Of a DNA stretch of 13,116 bases, positions 1 to 7,212 are shown piece after piece. A model generated the notes under the pieces. That model did no database searches. It was not told the origin of the DNA and saw only the letters and a program-made list of their open reading frames with translations. Numbering within the stretch: position 1 is the first letter of the stretch; every line of letters starts with the position of its first letter. This stretch comes from an uncultured Oscillospiraceae bacterium (GTDB taxonomy: Bacteria > Bacillota > Clostridia > Oscillospirales > Acutalibacteraceae): contig URNF01000046.1 in NCBI GenBank assembly GCA_900549155.1, positions 1 to 13,116 on the forward strand, written 5' to 3'. A program made the position numbers and the translations under genes.

Positions 1-1583
1 CCGCCTGCCCCGATCCCGACAAGGAGGCGCAAAAGGAAGCAAAGCTCAAAGAGGGTGAGGAATATGTCTATGTTCCCACTACCTATATCGTGGCGTTCAC
101 GGCTACCAATGCGGAGGGCGCGGGCTTTGCCCGTCAGATACTGGACGAAATTCTCGATACCTATTTTTCCGTGTTCGGCGAGAACTATATCAATGTCGAT
201 CATATCAGCAACAAGATCGAAAAGCTGTATGATCATGACTATGACTATCTGGAAATGGTCGAATACATCGATGCTAGCGTTGAGGAGACCATCACCGTCC
301 TGTATCAGCGGGAAGCGGCATACCCCTTTTACCGCTCGACCGAGACGGGAACGTCCTTTGACGATCTCATCGACGCATTCGATTTCATCCGCACGGTGAC
401 GCTGCGCGATCTGTATGCACAGATCTATGAGCATCAGATAACCAAAAGCCGCAGCCTTCTGAATGCCACCTATAACACCCGCATCGACGACAACGCCATC
501 ACGGCGGCGAACGAAAAGGAAATGTTCGAGGACATTGTCGAGGTCGTGAATGCCTATGTGAAGAAAATGCGGGAGTCCGGTAACACGGCTATTACGCATG
601 AGTATATCTTAAATGAGCTGCACAACAAGGATATCACCGACGGCGACGGCAACATCATCACCAAAAGCGATCAGACGGTGACCTATGACGAGCTGATGTA
701 TGCCTGGCGCGACCACAGTCTCAACGACGAGCTGGCGGTCATTGATACGGCATATTGCCGATATGTGCTTGACACCTTCAACAGCTGCACCGGCAAATGC
801 GGCGGCGCGTGCAAAAACGCCGCCAGAACCTGCGCCCAGCTGTCGGACAGCGGCTATGCCGCCGCAGAAAGCGCCGTTTCGGAAAAGATCAAAGCGGTCG
901 TCGACGAGCTGTCGGCGCTGTATCAGAAAACGGTGCAGACAAGCAGCGAATATAACGAATATCTCGGCTGCAAAAACATCGAGACGCTCTCCACCGCTTC
1001 CACTGCCGCCAGCATGAATGTCACCCTGTACAGCGTGATCGCGTTTGTCTTCCTCGTGGTGATCTGCTGCGGCGGACTGATCCTTGTCGGCAGACTGAAC
1101 GACATCATCACGGCGAACTTCTATACCGATGCTGCCACCAAATTCTATAACCGCAGCTATTTCGACCGTTTCCTGAAGAAAAAGGGCAGAAATGTGCTGG
1201 ACGACGGCACGGTGATGGTTTCGGTCATGGTGAATAACCAAAAGGAGATCAACGAGCTGCACGGCAGGGATGTCGGCGACGCAGTCATTGTGCTGTTCTC
1301 CGAGCAGCTGCGGCAGGCGTTTGCCCGCATGAATGCGCTGTTTGTCTATAACGGCAACGCCCACTTCGTGCTGGTGCTCGAAAAGACCGACGCCATCACG
1401 GCGCAGGACGCGCTGCAGATGTTCCGTTTGGATCTCGACAACCGCGAGACCTGCGGGAATGTCCGCATTGCCTATGGCATCGGCGTGGCGGAGACCTTCC
1501 GCGACCGTGTCACTTCCGCGCGTCAGCTGCTCGCGGAAGCGATCAAAAACAGCAAGGACTATACGGCAGAACCCAAAAACTGA
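1..1583 (+). CDS. Wzz-like extracytoplasmic domain protein with C-terminal degenerate GGDEF domain (5' partial)
   Basis: The reading frame (first full codon at 3) is open to the left edge, so the N-terminus and any first membrane helix are missing; 526 residues are visible. Residues 1-337 are polar and largely helical-looking, starting with a segment (about 22-65, YVPTTYIVAFTATNAEGA then an amphipathic helix) that resembles the region after the first helix of Wzz/polysaccharide co-polymerases. One strong membrane helix lies at about 341-362. Residues about 368-520 follow the GGDEF fold: DAATKFYNRSYFD stands for the usual D-P-L-T-G-L-x-N-R, and GRDVGDAV for G-H-x-x-G-D. The signature itself is GNAHF (451-455) instead of GGDEF, and the inhibitory-site RxxD position reads RMNA. 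A cyclase is therefore very unlikely. A cysteine cluster C-X3-C-X3-C-X6-C sits at 262-277. Its position next to wzy-like and glycosyltransferase genes suggests a role in polysaccharide chain length or export, with the cytoplasmic domain as a protein-docking or ligand-binding unit. The GGDEF-fold call is firm; the Wzz-like call is moderate. Confidence 0.72.
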   Translation, partial: ACPDPDKEAQKEAKLKEGEEYVYVPTTYIVAFTATNAEGAGFARQILDEILDTYFSVFGENYINVDHISNKIEKLYDHDYDYLEMVEYIDASVEETITVLYQREAAYPFYRSTETGTSFDDLIDAFDFIRTVTLRDLYAQIYEHQITKSRSLLNATYNTRIDDNAITAANEKEMFEDIVEVVNAYVKKMRESGNTAITHEYILNELHNKDITDGDGNIITKSDQTVTYDELMYAWRDHSLNDELAVIDTAYCRYVLDTFNSCTGKCGGACKNAARTCAQLSDSGYAAAESAVSEKIKAVVDELSALYQKTVQTSSEYNEYLGCKNIETLSTASTAASMNVTLYSVIAFVFLVVICCGGLILVGRLNDIITANFYTDAATKFYNRSYFDRFLKKKGRNVLDDGTVMVSVMVNNQKEINELHGRDVGDAVIVLFSEQLRQAFARMNALFVYNGNAHFVLVLEKTDAITAQDALQMFRLDLDNRETCGNVRIAYGIGVAETFRDRVTSARQLLAEAIKNSKDYTAEPKN

Positions 1584-1615
1584 TCAACGAATCAAAGGAA
1601 AGGCGGTGACGGCAG

Positions 1616-2902
1616 GTGATCGGGAAAGTGACGGACGCGGTGGTGAAGGTGTATTTCACGGCGACGGCGTTTTTGATGTACTATTTTCTGAATGAGACCG
1701 CCTATATCGGCGGCATCGGCGTCACCTACCGCCATCTTTTCGCCCTTTTGATCGTTGCGTCCGCCTTTGTGTATTTTCTCATCCGCCCGGACATCGCGCG
1801 CGGCGCGGTGTCGGTGAAGGGGGCGCTGGTGTATTCCGTGCCGCTTTTGGTGATGCTGGTCGCGTCCATGCTCATTTGGGTGGTGGACAAAAGCAGCACC
1901 GCAACCATCCTGCGCGGCATTTCCGGCTGCCTGTTCTACACAAACTGGCTGTCCTGCGCATTGGCGGCGGGCGCACTTTTGTATGTCTGCGGTGAGGACG
2001 GCATTTGGTATAACCTGGCGGCGCTTGTCGCGGCAAATCTGCTCATGCTGGTCGGCATCATGCGAGAGGACGGCATCGGCGCGTTCTTTGGCGAGTTTTT
2101 CACGCTTGTCACCACCTTTGCCGGCACAACGGGCGATGTCATCGTCAAAGCGGAGATCCACGAGCTTGCCTTTTGTCTCGGTGCGTATCTCATTTATATG
2201 CTGTATAAGCCGCGAAAAAAGGCGTGGTTCTGGGTGCTGTTTTCCCTTGCCGCCTTTTGCTTTCTTGCTGCTTTCAAGCGCATCGCCCTGGTGGCGATGG
2301 CGGCGGTGTTTGTCGTGCGTCTCGGTTTCTTTTTGGTGTCCAAAGTTTCAAAGCGCGCGATGTGCCGCTTTGCAAACGGCGTGATGCTCGTTGCCGTTTT
2401 GCTGCTCATCGCCTATGTCGGTGCCATCAAGGCGGATGTGTTCACGCTGCTGGAAAAGGCGGGTGTGGACACCAGCGGACGCGCGTATGTTTATGCGCAT
2501 GTGAACGAATACTATCGCTTTTCTCCCACCTTTATAGGGAACGGCATCGGCTTTCTGACCTATCAGCTCAATGAGGTCGTGTCGCTCGGCGTTTCCGCCG
2601 TGCACAACGATTTTTTGCAGTTTTTTGTGGATCTCGGCTTTTTCGGCTATATTCTGTGGCTGTTGTCCATGGCGGTGCTGCGCACCGGCTATTTCGGCAG
2701 GGACGGTGACGGCGACACGGCGGCGGTCACAACGCTGCTGCTTTTGTATCTGTTCATTGTCTCCGCCACGGATAACACCGTCAACTACCCGCTGCTCACC
2801 ACCGTGCTCGCTATTCTGATCATGGGCAACGGCTATACTAAGCGTGTGGAGCAGCAATCGCGGCGATGGGGGGTATACGATGAAAATTCTGATGGTGAAT
2901 AA
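1616..2902 (+). CDS. O-antigen ligase/polymerase family membrane protein (Wzy-like)
   Basis: A 428-residue, strongly hydrophobic protein with about ten predicted membrane helices. The most conserved part of the Wzy_C/O-antigen-ligase family is recognisable at residues 287-345: SGRAYVY, then the FIGNGIG loop, then HNDFLQFFVDLGFFGY (HN at 330-331). The short FLAAFKRIALVAM segment (217-229) matches the S/K-R-T/I-A-L helix that usually precedes it. Such proteins join lipid-linked repeat units, or transfer glycan to an acceptor, on the outer face of the membrane. The start is taken as GTG 1616 because AGGCGGTGA (1601-1609) lies six bases upstream; GTG 1628 is an in-frame alternative. The gene follows the Wzz-like gene by 32 bases and overlaps the GT4 gene by 23 bases, which is typical of a polysaccharide operon. 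Polymerase rather than ligase is inferred from this context. Confidence 0.85.
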   Translation: MIGKVTDAVVKVYFTATAFLMYYFLNETAYIGGIGVTYRHLFALLIVASAFVYFLIRPDIARGAVSVKGALVYSVPLLVMLVASMLIWVVDKSSTATILRGISGCLFYTNWLSCALAAGALLYVCGEDGIWYNLAALVAANLLMLVGIMREDGIGAFFGEFFTLVTTFAGTTGDVIVKAEIHELAFCLGAYLIYMLYKPRKKAWFWVLFSLAAFCFLAAFKRIALVAMAAVFVVRLGFFLVSKVSKRAMCRFANGVMLVAVLLLIAYVGAIKADVFTLLEKAGVDTSGRAYVYAHVNEYYRFSPTFIGNGIGFLTYQLNEVVSLGVSAVHNDFLQFFVDLGFFGYILWLLSMAVLRTGYFGRDGDGDTAAVTTLLLLYLFIVSATDNTVNYPLLTTVLAILIMGNGYTKRVEQQSRRWGVYDENSDGE

Positions 2903-4097
2903 GTTTCTGTATCCCCGCGGCGGCGCGGAAAGCTATATGCTGAAGCTCGGCGCCTATTTTGAAAAGCAGGGGCACACGGTGGAATATTTCGGCATGTATG
3001 ACGAAAAAAACACCGTCGGCAACACCCGCGGCGTCTACACGCAGAACATGGATTTTCACAGCAGTTCGCTGAAAAAACTGACATATCCGCTGAAAATTCT
3101 CTATTCCCGCGAGGCAAAGAAAAAGATCGGGCAGGTGCTCGACAGCTTCAAGCCCGATATTGTGCATATGCACAACATCAATTTTCAACTCACGCCGTCC
3201 GTCATCGATGCGGTGAAAAAACGCGGCGTGCCGCTGGTGCAAACGGTGCATGACTATCAGCTTGTTTGCCCCAACCACCTTTTGTATGATTTTGCGAAAG
3301 GGCAGGTGTGCGAGCGCTGTGTCGGAAAGGGCAAGCGGGCTTGCTTTGAAAACCGCTGTATCCACGGCTCGCGCCTGCGCAGCCTGCTCGGCGTGTGGGA
3401 AGCGTTTTTGTATCGTCACAGAGATACCTACCGCAAGGTGGATCTTTTCATCTGCCCGAGCCGCTTTTTGCAGCAGCGCTTGCTGCGCGACAACGCCGAC
3501 CTGTTTTCATCGCGCACGAGGGTGATGCACAACTTTGTGGATGTGGCATCGCCCGCCGTGCCGCGAAAAAGCCGTTTCCCGTTTCCGTATATCGCCTTTG
3601 CCGGCAGGCTCAGTGCCGAAAAGGGCACGGCGGTTTTGGCGGAAGTCGCACGGCTTTTGCCGGAGCTGCGGTTTGTGGTGATGGGGGACGGACCGGAAAA
3701 GGCGGCGCTTGCGGGGCTTGAAAACGTCACGCTGACGGGCTTTCTGACCGGCGAGGAGCTGAAAACCAACATCGCCTGTGCGGCGGCGCTTGCCGTGCCC
3801 TCTGTGTGCTTTGAAAACTGCCCGCTGTCCATTCTGGAAGCGCGCACACTCGGCACGCCGAGCATCACAATGCCCTACGGCGGCATGGCGGAGCTGGTGG
3901 AAGACGGCGTGACGGGAACGCTGGCGCGCTCCGCCGCTCCCGCGGATTTTGCCGCCGCCGTCAAAGAGACCGTGGCGGATGCGGCGCATCTGCAGGAAAT
4001 GCGGGAGAATTGCCGAAAGGCACACACCGCGACCGTGCAGGACTACGGCGACGAGCTGCTTGAAATCTATGCGACATTGAAGGAAAAACAAACATGA
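2880..4097 (+). CDS. Family 4 glycosyltransferase (GT-B fold)
   Basis: A 405-residue retaining-type GT-B glycosyltransferase, probably adding a sugar from a nucleotide donor to a lipid-linked repeat unit at the inner membrane face. The N-terminal domain has the PRGGAES acceptor-side glycine loop (12-18), KPDIVHMHN (91-99) and HDYQLVCPN (124-132). The C-terminal donor domain has AGRLSAEKG (241-249), GDGPEK (269-274) and the EX7E motif E312...E320 (FENCPLSILE), followed by LGTPSI. A cysteine set, C130, C144, C147, C155 and C160, lies in the N-terminal domain; this arrangement is seen in a subset of GT4 enzymes and could bind a metal. ATG 2880 is preferred over an in-frame GTG at 2844 because a purine-rich GGGGGG lies about seven bases upstream and the Rossmann strand KILMVN starts immediately. 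It overlaps the wzy-like gene by 23 bases. The sugar specificity cannot be read from sequence. Confidence 0.9.
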   Translation: MKILMVNKFLYPRGGAESYMLKLGAYFEKQGHTVEYFGMYDEKNTVGNTRGVYTQNMDFHSSSLKKLTYPLKILYSREAKKKIGQVLDSFKPDIVHMHNINFQLTPSVIDAVKKRGVPLVQTVHDYQLVCPNHLLYDFAKGQVCERCVGKGKRACFENRCIHGSRLRSLLGVWEAFLYRHRDTYRKVDLFICPSRFLQQRLLRDNADLFSSRTRVMHNFVDVASPAVPRKSRFPFPYIAFAGRLSAEKGTAVLAEVARLLPELRFVVMGDGPEKAALAGLENVTLTGFLTGEELKTNIACAAALAVPSVCFENCPLSILEARTLGTPSITMPYGGMAELVEDGVTGTLARSAAPADFAAAVKETVADAAHLQEMRENCRKAHTATVQDYGDELLEIYATLKEKQT

Positions 4098-5149
4098 TAA
4101 AAGTCAGTGTGATCGTGCCGGTGTATAACGCGGCGGCATATCTTGATCGGTGCGTGACCTCACTTGTGGGACAAACGCTTTCCGACATCGAAATTCTGCT
4201 CATCGACGACGGCTCGCCGGATGCCTGCCCCGCCATGTGCGACGAATGGGCACAGCGGGACGCGCGCATTCGGGTGCTGCACGAGGAAAACAGCGGACCG
4301 GGCTTTGCCCGCAACGCGGGGATCGGGATGGCGCGCGGAGAATATATCGGCTTTGTGGACGCGGACGATTATGTGGACAGCGAAATGTATGAAAGGCTGT
4401 ACACAGCCGCCGTGGCATATGACGCGGCGCTTGTGATGGGCGGGCTTCGCTGCGAGGGCGGCGTCATGGTCGCCAAAGTGGACGACGTGCAGTATCTCCA
4501 CTGTTTTGACCGTGAAACGTTTTTTGAGGGCAAGGCGGGGATCGACCGCCTGATGCTGGAGGTTTCCGGCGCACGCCCCGGTGACCGCGAGGACAGCAAA
4601 TACGGCTTCAGCAGTGCCAAAAATCTCTATCGCACCGATGTTATCCGCACGCATGCCATCCGTTATCCGTCCGACCGCGAGGCGACGAGCGAGGATCTCT
4701 TTTTCGTTCTTGCCTATCTCGACAGGATCGATCGCGCCGTGGGCATCACGGGCGCCTATTATCACTATTGTCGCAACGGTGCCTCGCTCTCCAAAAGCTA
4801 TCGCGCGGACCGTTTCGAAAAATGCGTGCTGCTGGTCGACAAAATAAACCGCTGCCTTGAAAAGCGGATGCCTGAGGAGACCTATCGCCTGTATACCGAC
4901 CGTCTTTTGCAGGCATATGCGCGCGCCGCATGCATGCAGGAAATTCAGTTTGCAGATCAAAATGCGCTGACGCGGCGGCAGCTGAACGCACGCCTTCTCG
5001 CGATCTGCCGCTCAAAACGGCTGCAGGAGGTGCTGCGGCGATATCCGTGGCGGCAGCTGCCGTTCACACAGGCGGTGTTCGCCGCGACGATGCGCTTTTC
5101 GCTTGTCGGTCTGCAAAAGCTGCTTGTGAAGCTCAAAAGTAGGGGATAG
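4094..5149 (+). CDS. Family 2 glycosyltransferase (first of three)
   Basis: A 351-residue GT-A fold inverting glycosyltransferase. Visible motifs are VSVIVPVYNAA at the N-terminus, the nucleotide-binding IDDGSPD (37-43), the metal-binding DADD (89-92, DXD-type) and a candidate catalytic-base ED at 200-201 (TSEDLFF). The last 70 residues are basic and amphipathic and could sit on the membrane surface, where the lipid-linked acceptor is. It starts with an ATGA overlap with the GT4 gene (4 bases), so translation is probably coupled; an AAGGA lies about 10 bases upstream. The length is usual for capsule or exopolysaccharide GT2 enzymes. Donor and acceptor are unknown. Confidence 0.92.
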   Translation: MIKVSVIVPVYNAAAYLDRCVTSLVGQTLSDIEILLIDDGSPDACPAMCDEWAQRDARIRVLHEENSGPGFARNAGIGMARGEYIGFVDADDYVDSEMYERLYTAAVAYDAALVMGGLRCEGGVMVAKVDDVQYLHCFDRETFFEGKAGIDRLMLEVSGARPGDREDSKYGFSSAKNLYRTDVIRTHAIRYPSDREATSEDLFFVLAYLDRIDRAVGITGAYYHYCRNGASLSKSYRADRFEKCVLLVDKINRCLEKRMPEETYRLYTDRLLQAYARAACMQEIQFADQNALTRRQLNARLLAICRSKRLQEVLRRYPWRQLPFTQAVFAATMRFSLVGLQKLLVKLKSRG

Positions 5150-5152
5150 GGT

Positions 5153-6148
5153 ATGTATTTTTCCGTGATCGTGCCGATATACGGCACCGAATCGTATCTG
5201 CGTCAGTGCGTGGACAGCATTCTTGCACAGACGTTTGCGGATTTTGAAGTGATATTGGTGGACGACGGCTCGCCCGACGGCTGCGGTGAGATCTGCGATG
5301 CCTATGCCGCAAAGGATGGGCGCGTGACGGTCATCCACAAGGAAAACGGCGGGCTGGTGTCCGCCCGACAGGCGGGGATCGCCGTCGCCGCCGCGGAATA
5401 TGTCATCCACGTGGACAGCGACGACTGGCTCGCTCCCGACTATTTTGAAACGGCGCACGCTCTCATTGAACAGCATCATCCCGATGTGCTGACCTTTGCC
5501 GTGAACTTTGTGCACGGCGACCGCACCGAGCGGGACAAAGAACCGCTTGCGGCAGGACTGTACACGGGATCGGCGCTTAAAGCTGTCACCGACCGGATGC
5601 TGATGACCGAGAATATGCAGCATATGCATTACTTCATGTGGGGCAAGGTGTTCAAAAAGGCGGTGACGCTGCCGCATCAGACGGCAGTGCCCGTCAACGT
5701 TGCCATGGGTGAGGATGTTTGCTGTCTCATTCCCACCTATCTCGACGCCGGGCGGGTGTATGTGTCGGATGCGGCGGTGTATTTCTGCCGCTGTCACGAT
5801 GACTCCATGTCGCGGCAGTTTAATGCCGCCCACTTTGCGCAGGTCGCGCGCGGCATCCGCTTTTTGCACACGCAGGACGCCAAAGCGCCTGCGGGCTTTG
5901 CGGATGCGGTGGATCGCTATGGCGCGTTCATGGGCTTTGTCCTGCTGGCAACTGCCGCAGCGGCGGGGGACAAAACGGCTTTACAAGCGGCAAAGACGCT
6001 GAAAAGCGACGTGTTTGCCGATGCACTTTCCCGCGCCCGCTTTCGCGGCATCACGGCGAAAAGCCGTGCGGCGCTTTTCCTGCTGCGGCACGGCTGCATT
6101 GCGCCTGCCTATCATTTTCTGCGGCTTTGTGCCCGCCTGAAACACTAA
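5153..6148 (+). CDS. Family 2 glycosyltransferase (second of three)
   Basis: A 331-residue GT-A glycosyltransferase. It shows FSVIVPIYGTESYL, VDDGSPDGC (36-44), DSDDW (88-92, the DXD-type metal site) and GED (186-188) as candidate catalytic base. It is related to the preceding GT2 in the first 100 residues but differs clearly afterwards, which fits a different acceptor sugar in the same repeat unit. ATG 5153 has an AGGGGATAGGG purine tract just upstream that spans the previous stop codon; the gap to the preceding gene is 3 bases. The C-terminus (ending LRLCARLKH) is basic and hydrophobic, consistent with peripheral membrane binding. Sugar specificity is not visible. Confidence 0.92.
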   Translation: MYFSVIVPIYGTESYLRQCVDSILAQTFADFEVILVDDGSPDGCGEICDAYAAKDGRVTVIHKENGGLVSARQAGIAVAAAEYVIHVDSDDWLAPDYFETAHALIEQHHPDVLTFAVNFVHGDRTERDKEPLAAGLYTGSALKAVTDRMLMTENMQHMHYFMWGKVFKKAVTLPHQTAVPVNVAMGEDVCCLIPTYLDAGRVYVSDAAVYFCRCHDDSMSRQFNAAHFAQVARGIRFLHTQDAKAPAGFADAVDRYGAFMGFVLLATAAAAGDKTALQAAKTLKSDVFADALSRARFRGITAKSRAALFLLRHGCIAPAYHFLRLCARLKH

Positions 6149-6159
6149 GGGGGTTCTTT

Positions 6160-7212
6160 ATGGAACAAAAATTGCCGACGCTTTCGGTGGTGATGGCGGT
6201 GTATAACGGGGAGCAGCATCTGATGGCGGCGCTGGACAGCATCCTTGCCCAGACCTGTTCCGATTTCGAATGTGTCATCATCGACGACGCGTCCACCGAC
6301 GCAACGCCCCGTCTGCTGCAGGAATATGCAGCGCGGGATAAGCGGCTGCGGGTATACAGAAACGAGCAAAATCTGCGGCTGGCGGCGTCGCTCAACCGCG
6401 GTGTGGCGCTGGCGCGCGGACAGTATATCGTGCGCACGGACGCGGACGACATCTGCATGCCCGACCGCTTTGAGAAACAGCTTTCGTTCATGCGGGAGCA
6501 TCCGTCGGTCGGTGTGTCCTATTGCAAGTTTTTCACGCTGTGCGAGGGAACGCTGACGCCGTGCGGCATGGGCAGTCGGTGCGACGCCGACAGTGTGCGG
6601 GCGCGGTTTCTGTTTTTCAATCCCGTGCTGCACCCCGGCGTCATCGCGCGCCGTGAGGTGATGCGGCACTTTGCCTATGACCCTGCCCGCACCTGCAGCG
6701 AGGACATGGATCTTTGGATGCGCATGCTGACAAGCGGCGTCGAGATCGTCTGTCAGAATGACTATCTGATGCTCTACCGTCTACACGTCGCTTCCATCTC
6801 TGCGTCCACAAAGGGCAGGCAGGCAAAAGAGGTGACCGACCTTGAACGGGCGTTTTATGAAAAGCATCTGTTCTTGCCGACGGCAGAGCAGATGGCGTTT
6901 TTCATCGATCACATCTATTTCCCCGTCGCATGTGATCTGCGGGGCGTGCACGCCTTTTATCGGGAAATCATGGCGGCAAACCGCCGCACGCGGTTTGTGC
7001 CCGCACGGTATATTACCTATGCCGTGATGGACATCCTGGCGGGGCTGCGCCGCACATTTTCCTTTAACAAACGGGAAACCCTGTATTTGCTGCGCTTCGG
7101 CGGGCTGCGCTTTGCGGCGGAATTTCTGCGCAGAAAGCGCCGCGCCGCGGCGGATCGCAAAGCGGCTGCAAGGGCGCTTTCCTGCCATCGGGAGGTGAGA
7201 GACAATGGATAG
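6160..7212 (+). CDS. Family 2 glycosyltransferase (third of three)
   Basis: A 350-residue GT-A glycosyltransferase with LSVVMAVYNGEQHL, IIDDASTDATP (40-50), RTDADD (92-97, DXD-type) and SEDMDLWMR (180-188) carrying the candidate catalytic base. The DDAS-TD plus SEDxDLW pattern marks a GT2 subgroup distinct from the two upstream enzymes and common in capsule and O-antigen clusters. The C-terminal 40 residues are very rich in Arg and Lys, suggesting contact with the inner membrane face. The start is ATG 6160, preceded by AAGGGGG at 6147-6153; an upstream in-frame GTG at 6127 would run into the previous gene and lacks a ribosome site. Its 3' end overlaps the next gene by 8 bases. Specificity is unknown. 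Confidence 0.92.
   Translation: MEQKLPTLSVVMAVYNGEQHLMAALDSILAQTCSDFECVIIDDASTDATPRLLQEYAARDKRLRVYRNEQNLRLAASLNRGVALARGQYIVRTDADDICMPDRFEKQLSFMREHPSVGVSYCKFFTLCEGTLTPCGMGSRCDADSVRARFLFFNPVLHPGVIARREVMRHFAYDPARTCSEDMDLWMRMLTSGVEIVCQNDYLMLYRLHVASISASTKGRQAKEVTDLERAFYEKHLFLPTAEQMAFFIDHIYFPVACDLRGVHAFYREIMAANRRTRFVPARYITYAVMDILAGLRRTFSFNKRETLYLLRFGGLRFAAEFLRRKRRAAADRKAAARALSCHREVRDNG

Noticed and set aside
21..27. AAGGAGG resembling a ribosome binding site near the left edge, with possible GTG starts at 55 and 90
   Set aside because: No start codon lies at suitable spacing. The 55 frame is short and unrelated, and GTG 90 falls inside a continuous frame that is open to the edge and matches the domain on both sides.
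609..1364. Long - strand open frame opposite the Wzz-like/GGDEF-fold gene
   Set aside because: Complement of a convincing coding frame; Ala/Val/His-rich with no motif.
5012..5869. Long - strand open frame opposite the second GT2
   Set aside because: Same complement effect; the + strand protein has all GT2 motifs.
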